The notes under the pieces are model-generated. The model searched no databases. It was not told the origin of the DNA and saw nothing but the letters and a program-made list of their open reading frames with translations. From contig JAYMTA010000925.1 of assembly GCA_036897625.1 (NCBI GenBank), positions 1-22,968 of the forward strand: a stretch of DNA of 22,968 nucleotides, written 5' to 3'. The DNA comes from Pelargonium cotyledonis. Lineage: Eukaryota; Streptophyta; Magnoliopsida; Geraniales; Geraniaceae. Numbering within the stretch: position 1 is the stretch's first letter; each line of letters opens with the position of its first letter. The translations under genes and the position numbers were made by a program. Below, piece after piece: positions 1 through 8,764 of this stretch.

Positions 1-130
1 ACTGCCAAGAGCCGCCGCCGCTGCTACTAGTATTCTCCAGAAAACCCTCCGTCTCAAGACCACCCGCTGCCGGAACTGCTACTTTCACTCACCGCCGCCG
101 CCCGCAATACGCGGGAAAGTCCGTAGGGTT
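1..130. other. GC-rich window edge, possible end of a neighbouring gene
   Basis: This stretch is rich in CCG/GCC triplets and then changes sharply to AT-rich DNA after about 135, which is how a gene end or 5' leader looks in this genome. The plus strand has two frames open from the edge, stopping at 141-143 and 161-163. Neither encodes anything I recognise. The minus strand carries the plant telo-box AAACCCTA (131-124), typical of promoters and 5' leaders, followed by GC-rich sequence, so the first part of a minus-strand gene is equally possible. No gene can be called without the flanking sequence. Confidence 0.25.
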
Positions 131-131
131 T
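124..131 (-). promoter_or_regulatory. Telo-box-like motif AAACCCTA
   Basis: The plus strand reads TAGGGTTT, so the minus strand carries AAACCCTA, a motif common near transcription starts of plant housekeeping genes. It sits next to the GC-rich window edge. An 8-bp motif alone is weak evidence. Confidence 0.25.
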
Positions 132-1700
132 CGCACATACTAAGAATAATTAATGTTGATTAAGGAGTGTCTAATTAATTGAATTGGATTGACACAACAC
201 AACATGCATGCATTAACAAAATTTTGTACGACAAGACTAATCATATAAAGAATATTAATTAAGATTGGTATTTAGACCTACTTTAAAAGGTAAAGACCTA
301 AAAACGAAGTAGGTTATATATGCTTCTACTAATTACTATTAATTGGTATACTTTCTCTCATTTTATTAATTCATATCATTAATCTTTGGATTTATATACA
401 TATATGTCTATTTCTTCACCATTTTATACTAAACCATCAACTCATCTTTAGTGTTTTTAATTAAATTAAGCTTTTATTTAGCTTCACTAAAAACTTCAAC
501 TTGTCTTTTGCTTCATGGTAGTGTAATAAAGTGAATTTGTTTGCTATTTGTCTTACTTTTAATTAGTTCCTTTATCTTTTACTCTTTTGGTGGATGCGAC
601 CCTAACTTAGCAACGAAACACAAAATTAATTTCTTCAATTATTTATGTCTCACCTTTTTTCATTTAGGAGGTGTTTGTCTTTATATAGCCCACAAATTAA
701 AGGATTAGAGTGAAGTTTAATCTAGCTTATGCGGTAAGCAATCTAATATACACTTACTCATTTTTGTTGTCTAATGTAGATGTTTAGCTGAGCTGAACAT
801 TGTCAAATAAGAATGTGTGAGTTTTTTTTATTTCAATCGTTCTAGGCTCTTGGCTGGTATCTGCAAAATCTTGTGATTTCTTTAGGTATAGGTCGAATGC
901 AATTATTATCCGGTTTACGGTTTATGACCTGCTCCTTCACTCAGGGTTTATGACTAGTTTTCGTCTGATTTGATGTCTTCACTTAGTCGGACAAGATATA
1001 ACCAATAAATTAAAAATTGTCATAGAAGAATGTGTGACTTTTTAGTCTAACCCGTTTTAGACCCTCGGCTAGTTTCGTAAGATCTTGTTATCCTTCGTTT
1101 TTCATGATATAAACCGAATGTCGTAGTTTTCACACGTTTTACAGTTCAAGACTATTCATGATCAGAGTTTAGAACTTGTTCTTACCCTTCCCATGAATGT
1201 GATAGGGATCCATAACTTAGACTGATAGTTAGTTAATTACATATTGCACAGTTGGGACCAAACACTATTTTAATTTTTTTGAGTGAGATAATATAGTTTC
1301 CAATATAAAATTATGTATTTATTTGACTTTGTCATGTTTTTGAGCAAAAAATTTCATGACTTGTATATAATAGGATGGAGCAGTTGTTTTAGCTAAAATC
1401 AGGAACAGACAGAAACATGAAAGACTATTATTAATTGAATCCAGAAATAATAATTAGCGACATAATGTATATGAAGTCTGAAATCCACATGAAAATTCAT
1501 GTACATGCATGCAGTTTCTCTGATAAAAAGCAAAATAAAGCAAAGTGGAGGATGTGGGGTTGGACCCTTCTCAGCCGTCCGATCTTGGGACACAGATCAC
1601 ATTTTCACATCAATTATACTTATTAGATGCCTATGGTCGGTTGCCACGTCATACCCTGACCTTCTGGGTCCCACCATTCCATAACTCACTGAACATTTCC
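131..1700. other. AT-rich intergenic region
   Basis: No coding region with recognisable similarity was seen. The open frames around 1399-1886 are short, overlap on both strands and match no family I know. The region is AT-rich and contains the diverged direct repeat described separately (about 802-1165). It ends in a less AT-rich block (about 1545-1860) holding a TATA-like motif and a short ORF. Confidence 0.6.
802..1165. repeat. Diverged tandem direct repeat, ~130-bp units, period ~218 bp
   Basis: Copy 1 begins at about 802 and copy 2 at about 1020. Both start with a GTCA-A-A-GAATGTGTGA block. They then share in order a T-rich run, a TTCTAGGCTCTTGGCT / TTTTAGACCCTCGGCT block, a TCTTGT(G/T)AT block, a TATA-(G/A)-(G/C)-CGAATG block and a TTTACGGTTTATGAC / TTTACAGTTCAAGAC block. 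Mismatches and small indels are frequent, so the duplication is old or the copies are two members of a dispersed repeat. No coding capacity was seen. Confidence 0.55.
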
Positions 1701-1722
1701 ACGCCAAATTTGTACGGCGACG

Positions 1723-1731
1723 GTATATATA
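1723..1731 (+). promoter_or_regulatory. TATA-box-like motif ahead of a short ORF
   Basis: TATATATAG lies about 50 bp before an ATG in a favourable context (CCACATGG). The sequence between them is C-rich, resembling a plant 5' leader. It is a candidate plus-strand promoter, possibly left from a truncated gene. Confidence 0.3.
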
Positions 1732-1777
1732 GAAACCAGATATATCCCCCGCCGGCTCCGGCGAGCCCACCAACCAC

Positions 1778-1861
1778 ATGGAAGCGATTCCTTTTTATCA
1801 ATGTTTAGATAACATGTACTGCTCTGCTTCGAGATTCGTAGCCAAGTTCGAGGAAGTTTAG
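1778..1861 (+). pseudogene. Short 27-codon ORF behind a promoter-like block, possible gene 5' fragment
   Basis: An ATG at 1778 opens a 27-residue frame beginning MEAIPFYQCLDNMYCSASRF and stopping with TAG at 1859-1861. A TATA-like motif and C-rich leader lie just upstream and the block is less AT-rich than its surroundings. I do not recognise the peptide. No continuation in another frame and no convincing following exon was found before the converging PUB gene's 3' end near 2040-2298. It may be the 5' stub of a duplicated gene, a small-peptide gene, or chance. Confidence 0.25.
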
Positions 1862-2297
1862 TGTCAATTAGGACAACGTCCAACATGGAATTTCAAATTT
1901 GAATTTGAACTTGTGTGTACATATTCATAATTGAATGCAACCAAATTCAATTCGAAATCCGCATTGTCACCTCTAACCAGAAAAAGTACGAGTCTGAGTT
2001 GATTTTGACGAAAGTGAAACATCTCTTCACTAAAAACTGAGGATGATTACAATGGAGTTGTAATACAAGAAGTTAAAAATTTCACATACTATGTGAGTGC
2101 GATACTACAATTGTTAGCCCTTCTATCCTCGTTTTCCACTCAAATTTTCATGCCTCTGCCTTTTCTTTTCCGGTATCTGCTTCTTCGAATCCCACGCAAA
2201 CAAATCATACTTACAGGCTAGGCAAGTGATCTTCCACCTCCCTCTTCCATTTATCCGACGAAACCAAGCGAACGAAATAATAATACAAAAATTAACC

Positions 2298-5200
2298 TCA
2301 GCCATCGCCGGTATGCACCACAGATCCTGGTCCAGATTCCTGCATCTGAGCTTGAGTTTTTGCCTGAGCCAGCTTTTGTTGCTCAACAAACCTGCTCATG
2401 CGCTCAAGCAACTGTGCAGCTTTTCGCTTGCCCCTGTCCGTGCCATTTTGTGCCAAATCTATTAGCGGACCCATCACTCCAAGCTCTTGAGCCCGTGCAA
2501 TATACTGTGGATCTCCAGAACAGAGGTGCACCAATACTGCGACTGAGTTCTCCCTGTTTCGTGGGGATCCATTCCCGATAACCTCTACCAAAACTGGCAC
2601 CGCCTCTGCAGCTCCAATGGCTGCCTTCCCTTCTGGGGGGCTAGCCAGTATGGCTAATATGGCCAGTGCCTCATCCACCATTCCACCCCCGGGTTCTGTC
2701 AGCAGCCGCATCAATGTAGGCACAACACCAGCTCTCACTGCCCTTCCCTTGTTCCCTTGGTAAATGCACAAATTGAATAGTGCTGTCGCAGCATCTTTCT
2801 TTCCCCTTTGGTTGCCATCGCTCAGTAGCGTCACAAGTGGCGGGATGGCCCCTGAAGCGCCAATTGTTACTTTATTTCCATCCACGACTGAGAGACTGAA
2901 TAGGGTAGCTGCTGCATTTTCCCGAGCTTCCATGCTCCCCTTCCTGAGCACGTGAACTATACCAGGAACAGCCCCACATGATATGATGCTTCCTTTGTTA
3001 TCCTCACATATGGAGAGGTTGAGGAGTGCTGTAACAGCATGTTCTTGTATGCGGGAGTCTGGTGTTGAAAGGAGGCCCACAAGTAGAGGTATAGCACCAG
3101 CTTCTGCAATTGCCACACGATTATCTGCATTGCGCTTGGCAAGAAGACGAATCTCACAAGCAGCAGATAGCTGGTCTTCTGGGACGCCAGAAGTGAGCTT
3201 GCAGAGGAGATTATCGATCTTGGTACGTTCAGCAGGTGAGCAAGCAGACATGGTCTTACTAGGTCTAGAACTGCTGGGTCGTTTTGGTGGTTCAATACCA
3301 TTTGCTTCACACCACTGGGCAATAAGACTACGTAAGACATAGTTTGGGGTAAGAGCATTGCTGGTGAGAGTCTGTTGTGTCTTTGGACATGTCCCATGCC
3401 CAGCTTCCAGCCACTTCTCAATACAAGCACGTTCATAGGTCTACATCAAAGCAATAAGAGAACTGTCAAAAGAATAGTGATATAAAGATGGGTAGATGCA
3501 ATCAGCCAATCACCCCAGTATTTGAAGGTATACATAGCTGCAACATACTTGAGTTGATTTGAAAATAGACAAACAACAGCAAGAATTTGCCACATGCCGA
3601 TACTAAAAGACTCAACAAACCGCATATCCAAACTACATAATTCAAGGTGAAGAATTTGCCAACATTTCACATCAGGCATATGGTGAAGAACCCATTAGAC
3701 TGTTGAAAAGAGGGAAGGTTTGCAGGACCTAGAACTCATGTTAACATAAGATAGATTGTGTGAAATGAATTATTTAAAGATGTAATTTTGTTTTAAAAAC
3801 CATGATGAATACCTGTCCTGTCGAAACAATGACGGGGTCTTTCATCAACTCCAATGATATTGGGCAGCGGAAATCATCTGGTATAACTGGAGCCTTAGGA
3901 CTCCCATCAGTAGGGACTTGGTCACTGCAACTTGGAGGAATACTCTTCTCTCTTGCTGGAACATCCATGTTGGGGTTTTCTGTTTGCACAAAATCCTTAA
4001 TCTTCTTCAGCAGCATTGACATCTTTTCAATGCTCTCCCCAGGATCTCCGCCATTACAAAAAACCATCTCATGTAGAGCTAGTGACTCTTGTGTAAGATC
4101 CGCTATTCCCATCAACTGTAACTTTTCAGCCATTCTCTTTAGGACAGCTGGATCTGAATCTATATTGTTGCTCTTGTTGTAAAAGGATACAAGATCCTCA
4201 TACAGCTCCACATCAGGTGCATCAACCCTCCCCTTGGCTCTTTTAAACTGGGCGAAAACAAGCTCAACCTGGAAAATACATACCAGTTCAAACAAATTAA
4301 GAAACTTAAAGAACATAAACTTTGTAAGCTGGGTCGGGGGGACACTTAAATTCTCATGGTAACCAAACAATAAAGATGGTGTGGAATGTGTCTGGATTAT
4401 ACTGGAAAGTTTTTAAAACAAAAGCCGTGGTAGCCAATTAAGTATCCTTGATGTGGCAGATGTATGACATTGAGGATTTTCAGGATTAAATCTCTTGGTC
4501 AGGCACCTATATCAGATTAACATGGCAATAAAGATAGATACAAAAAGTACCCATGCTTTGGGTATCTGGTAATACAAATATTCATTCATAAATCTCTACC
4601 TGTTCCTTAACTTCGTCTGATATTTCAAGTTTCTCATAGGAAATTCCACTCAAAGCTTGTTCTAATTGAGCTGTCACCTCCTGGAATTTTCTCATAATTT
4701 GATCCCTCTCAAGGACCTGAAAGCAGAGAAGATTCTGGTCAACTGAGGAAAACAAATATCATATTACAAAAAATCACGGTGTGACGGATCAGAAGAGTCG
4801 GTATATTGCATGAGGAAGTAAGAAAGACACTTAGAATGTTACTGATTAACACCTAAAGCAAACCGTGGTGAACATTATTATGAACCAACCACAGTGATGA
4901 AAACACACACATAGCATGAGCAAGATCAGTAGGATAATAGCTTAAAATCATAGACAGCTTTTCAGTACCATACATTTTTTTTTTTTCTAAACCTTCAGAT
5001 TACAGTGAATCAATTTTGTTCTCCAAGTCCCAACCTCTTTTTTCAGTAAAAATAGCTGGAGTGGATATGGATAGAATTTAGATTAAGGAAACTTTTGTTC
5101 TTGTTTCCTGTTCATGGGTTATGAAGAGAGCAGGTGAACAATGAATATAAGGCCAGATCTAAATCACTATTTTAAATTAGGTCTAAAAGATTGTGTATTA

Positions 5201-6825
5201 TTTTCCTTTGCACTCCACATATTACATTTTTAACAAGCATCAAAATGTTATCTTTCAGAAATCTCTAAACACTAGAGAGAGTGTTTCTGAGCTAACATTT
5301 GGGATTTAAATCGTTAGACTGAAGGGGAATACATCAATACAGTAACAAGAAATTGAGGCATCAGAACCATGAAAGAGTCATTTGTCAATCCTTCTCTTCC
5401 ATCATGACAAAATTACAATAGAAACTTCAAATCTGTATGTCAATGAAACCTATGCACACATCAAAACTCTCCGATAACATGGCACAGCAAGTACAGTAGC
5501 CCCAGCATACAATAAGGAGAAACTACCAAAATTCCTTTCTGGAGTTACAAAAGTAAAAGGGATTTAACAGCAACAGCACCTCCACAATCAAGAGACAAGG
5601 GAAGACCAGAAGAGCAACTTTCAGGTTGATAATACTCAAAACAATGCCAAACAACCATGAAACAGCAATTTAAATACAAATATCATTTTGTTATTTTGTA
5701 ATAGAGAATCATTACATCCACATAAACCATACATAGTGTGCAATTTTTATTCTTATTCCTTCCAAGTCTTCTGAAAATTGCAAGTTAGCGTCCATATGCA
5801 TCAGTAGTGCCATCAGGGCACAGATGTAAAACACAACAAGAGACAATATATATACCCAACCAATTAATGTATATTGCTTAAATCAAGACAGGAAAAAGTA
5901 ATGGAGACAAAAACAAAAGCATCAATAAAGATGCATTAAAGATTGATTCGAGATTCACAATATGCCTTGATGCAAGAAAGGGACAGCTATAAAGCACAAT
6001 ACAAAGATAATCTATTGATAAACAAAAGTACAGTGATCCACTACAGACTTTGGAATTTGGATGACCTATGACAAAGACCAACAAGATGGCAAATCTCAGT
6101 GATAAGCCTTGCTAAGACAAAGAGATATAATACACTGAATAAAATGGAGCAATAAGTAACCCTGTGGTGACTTTATGACTAATTTAACAAAGGCTACTTT
6201 ACAGAATTACTATATTGCTTGTATGACAATTACATTACATGAGCTCAAGATGTTACTTTCAGTTCAACTGGCAATTTCATAACCTTGCAACTTTTCTCAG
6301 ACCATTGGTAACTGTACTCTGTCTGTTTACTAAGAAAATTATAACTGATCAGGAATTGGTATTAAAATCGGCAAATCTTCACCGATCAAAAATCAGTATT
6401 AGTCAGAGGAAGCAACACATAAATTAAAGTAAATCAGTATCATTTCAATTTCAATTTCCGCTACTTCCTCAGCAGCCAAACAGATCTCAACAACACAAAA
6501 CAATACACACACAAACAGCAAAGAAGCGAATCGAGTAGCAGAAACAAACCAGGTAAATTTTGCTGCCTTCGCAGCCAAATCTGAGCAACTCCTTGGCTGA
6601 TTGGAGAGCCTCCTTCAAGGAGACCAGAGCTCCGACGGTGTCCGGAGGGAGCTCCTCCTTGCAGTCCCGAATCTCCTCGAACATTGGGGTCAAGAGCTTC
6701 AATCTTCTGGCAAGATTGCAGTACTGCTTTTTGACCGTACACCTGTAATCTGAAATCGAAGCAATCTCATTGACAGTCTCGATTAGGCTCTGCCACAGTG
6801 CCCCTTTCTCTTGCTCCGTCTCCAT
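2298..6825 (-). CDS. PUB13: U-box / ARM-repeat E3 ubiquitin ligase (PUB13/PUB14/SPL11 type), complete, 4 exons
   Basis: Coding exons on the minus strand are 6825-6550, 4716-4600, 4268-3813 and 3440-2298. They join in frame with GT-AG introns to give 663 residues, close to Arabidopsis PUB13 (about 660). Residues 1 to ~230 form the helical U-box N-terminal domain (UND), starting [12 protein letters not shown]. The U-box spans about 262-336, with [20 protein letters not shown], then [10 protein letters not shown] and a TCPKTQQTL / PNYVLRSLI block. An intron splits it after STGQ, as in the family. From about 360 to 640 are some six ARM repeats, such as [36 protein letters not shown] and AVPVLVEVI. 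Family members transfer ubiquitin from an E2 to target proteins and restrain immunity and cell death; PUB13 acts on receptor kinases such as FLS2 and also affects flowering. No broken residues or frameshifts were seen. The start is the first in-frame ATG. The exact paralogue (PUB13 or PUB14) is less certain than the family. Confidence 0.95.
3441..3812 (-). other. Intron 3 of the U-box gene, inside the U-box
   Basis: This 372-bp AT-rich intron interrupts the U-box directly after the STGQ motif, between donor GTATTC (3812) and acceptor GATGTAG (ending 3441). Nothing else is seen in it. Intron 2 (4269-4599, 331 bp) is similar, with donor GTAGAG and acceptor TTTCCAG. Confidence 0.8.
4717..6549 (-). 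other. Intron 1 of the U-box gene (1.8 kb)
   Basis: The intron lies between the donor G-GTTTGT at 6549 and the acceptor CTTTCAG ending at 4717. It is AT-rich and non-coding in all frames I examined, and I saw no strong repeat or element. A T-run sits near 4976-4986. The short open frame at 5878-6084 is not credible. I looked for missing downstream MON2 exons here and found none. Confidence 0.7.
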
Positions 6826-7250
6826 GCTTCTTCAGTCCTTCCTCTGCGGAGATTGAACAGAACCTAGATAGATCTCAGGGTTGTGCAGTTACAGTAGCTA
6901 AGGCGAAGAAATGGAGGAGGTGAAATTGGGCTAAATTTGAGGAAGAAGAGGATGGTTGCAATGGCATGACACAGTCGTCTCCATGGGAAGAGAAAGACTT
7001 GTAGAGAGAGAAACAACAACTAGTAGTAGTTATAGTCAAGCAGCGCTTGTTTCTCTCTTGGTGGCGCGGCTGAGCCAAACCAGTGGTTGGTTGGGTTGAG
7101 TTGGGAGTTAACTCTGGAAGGACAGGCTGTGGCTTGACTCTTTAGCAGCTCGGCTGGGCTCGGCTCATTGATAAATGATAATCAGTTTCCACTGGAGTAG
7201 GCTGTAAACAAGCCGAGATATAAATAATTCGAAATATAACTTGTTTTTAT
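6826..7250 (-). promoter_or_regulatory. 5' leader and proximal promoter of the U-box gene
   Basis: This region upstream of the ATG at 6825 is CT-rich on the gene strand from about 7060 to 6970, as plant leaders often are. A TATA-like TATTTATA (7226-7219 on the minus strand) lies about 400 bp from the ATG and is a weak candidate. If transcription starts upstream of 6984, the leader contains two short upstream ORFs: 6984-6931 (17 residues) and 6967-6875 (30 residues). They overlap each other and both end before the main ATG. Confidence 0.4.
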
Positions 7251-7306
7251 TGGGCGATCCACATCTTCAAGGTTTCTCATTTTTTCCCCTCATCCGAATT
7301 ATTTTA

Positions 7307-8400
7307 GGAGAAATTACAGATGAGCGTTCAATTTTCGGTCTTATAACAGATAATGTACCCAAATTTTAGAACGTACTTTTAGAGGTAACTTAATTTTGGT
7401 TCCATCTGTAAATCACTAACCATGTTAGATTTTGTGTAAAAGTACGTTTATACCCTTCATCCACAACCTTACTCTTGATGTTCATCCATGACAATTCAAT
7501 GAGGTTTAGGAAGAGATCTTGAGAAAGCATTGATCAATCCTATAACCAACACTAGCAGCAACATTTTCAGATCTCCAGCTTATTCCCTACAAATACACTC
7601 ACAACTCAACATTCTTCTTTCCAGCAACATTCTTCTTTGTAATATATACTTTGGCAAGCACATACTAGTATACTCTTTTTTATCATATTATGTATAAGAA
7701 TTAGACAAAAGTACTAATACCTTGCAATGAGTAGCAACAGACGTCAATTTTCTTTTTCTTTTTCTTTTAATTTTCTGGAAAACCCAGTTTCCGGCGCCGG
7801 GAACTTCAAACCTTGAATATCTCGGTTGCCGGAAACTGGGTTTTCCAGAAAATTCAAAAAAAATAAAACTCAAATCAGAACTAAAATCAAACTCAAATCC
7901 ACCTTGACATATTGTAGGTCTTCAATTTTGAAGGCATCTTTCAATTCTCAAAACTCAAACTAACTCAAATCAAACCCAAACCGTAAAATGATGGGTGAGA
8001 TCGATCCGGATAAGGCTTAAACTGACTTGGCTTATTGAAAATTGATCTTCCTTTGTTTACATCAACCACTTTATGTAGTTGCTTATGTGTTCTGTCTTCT
8101 CAAACAATTACTCATACTTTATCAAAAAAAAAAAATTGCCCAGCAGGAGACGAAGAAGTACAGACACAAGGAGGAAGAAGGTCACCCATGAGGCTTGACT
8201 TATACATAAGGGTGTTTTGGGTATTTTTAAATTTTATAAGGACATGTGCAATGAACATGGGAAAAATATCATTCTTTTCCGTTAAATTTAACGGTTTACA
8301 CACGGGAAAATAATTTTGGTATCTCCAAAACTAAGTTTTATAACTTGGGTGCTTTATGTGTTATGGGACGAAAAATTGGTCCCCCATCTGTCATTTCCCC
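7307..8400. mobile_element. Putative non-autonomous DNA transposon (MULE-like) with ~110-bp imperfect TIRs
   Basis: The left end (7307-7416) and the reverse complement of the right end (8291-8400) align over about 110 bp at roughly 70% by eye. Shared blocks include GG(A/G)GAAAT-ACAGATG, CAATTTT-CG-C-TATAACA-ATAA, ACCCAA and (A/G)GAG-TA followed by AATT. Long AT-rich terminal inverted repeats of this kind suit Mutator-like or foldback elements. The 870-bp interior codes for no transposase but holds a perfect 27-bp inverted repeat (7769-7854) and repeated CAAACTCAAAT-type motifs. The 9-bp flanks (ATTATTTTA and AAATATTAA) do not form a convincing target-site duplication, so the ends may have eroded. 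Two related elements in opposite orientation would be an alternative. Confidence 0.5.
7769..7854. repeat. Perfect 27-bp inverted repeat with 32-nt loop
   Basis: The arms at 7769-7795 and 7828-7854 are exact reverse complements around a 32-nt spacer (7796-7827). The arm core is CTGGAAAACCCAGTTTCCGG. Pairing continues imperfectly outward into a T-rich left flank (7745-7768) and A-rich right flank (7855-7866). A transcript from either strand would fold into a long hairpin. It lies midway between the two TIRs of the putative element at 7307-8400, so it may be the element's own foldback, or a hairpin that feeds small RNAs. Confidence 0.8.
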
Positions 8401-8764
8401 AAATATTAATTCAAAATATATACTTGACTGTAGCAAAGTCAGGCTAAGTTGGCCAATGCCATTCAGCAAATACCATGGACAAAACATAACACGCAAGTAT
8501 AGAAATAAAGGTTGACAAGGATCACTAAAATACAAAGTGTCATCTATTTTATAATTAAGGGAATTTTTAGAAATGCAATTGCTATGTATATTTGACTCAA
8601 TGATGACATATATGCGGTATACTAGAGGAAAGCATGTATGGTTACATTGGTTCAAAAGTATGCACCAAATAAAATTAAACATGCATAAGATATTGCAAAC
8701 AGTACATGCATATGTTGAAAAAGAGAGAGTAAAGAACTTCGGGAAAATCATCTGGTTTACATAC
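8401..8764. other. Non-coding stretch between the transposon-like element and the last MON2 exon
   Basis: On the minus strand this begins with the donor GTATGT after exon 23 and runs to the element at 8400. No exon matching the expected next part of MON2 was found. It looks like the first part of an intron that has lost its downstream exon, or whose partner exon lies outside the window. Confidence 0.5.

Noticed and set aside
1399-1886. Cluster of short overlapping open frames on both strands
   Set aside because: They overlap each other, have no recognisable motifs and include starts that are not credible. Only the TATA-linked 27-codon ORF at 1778 was kept, at low confidence.
2957-3436. 159-codon minus-strand open frame overlapping PUB exon 4
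   Set aside because: It is a shadow frame. The -1 neighbour frame encodes the U-box end and ARM repeats with strong family similarity; this one matches nothing.
4717-6549. Missing MON2 exons hidden in PUB intron 1
   Set aside because: No frame reads like the expected continuation of MON2; the intron is non-coding to the eye.
6875-7078. 67-codon open frame in the PUB leader
   Set aside because: Its first codon is TTG, not ATG. Only the internal ATG-started uORFs are worth noting.
7298-8409. 9-bp target-site duplication around the TIR element
   Set aside because: The flanks ATTATTTTA and AAATATTAA match at only about 4 of 9 positions, so no duplication is claimed.
8338-8751. 137-codon minus-strand open frame just downstream of MON2 exon 23
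   Set aside because: It is tempting as the missing MON2 continuation, but the translation has no resemblance to MON2, begins inside intron-like sequence and runs into the transposon-like TIR.
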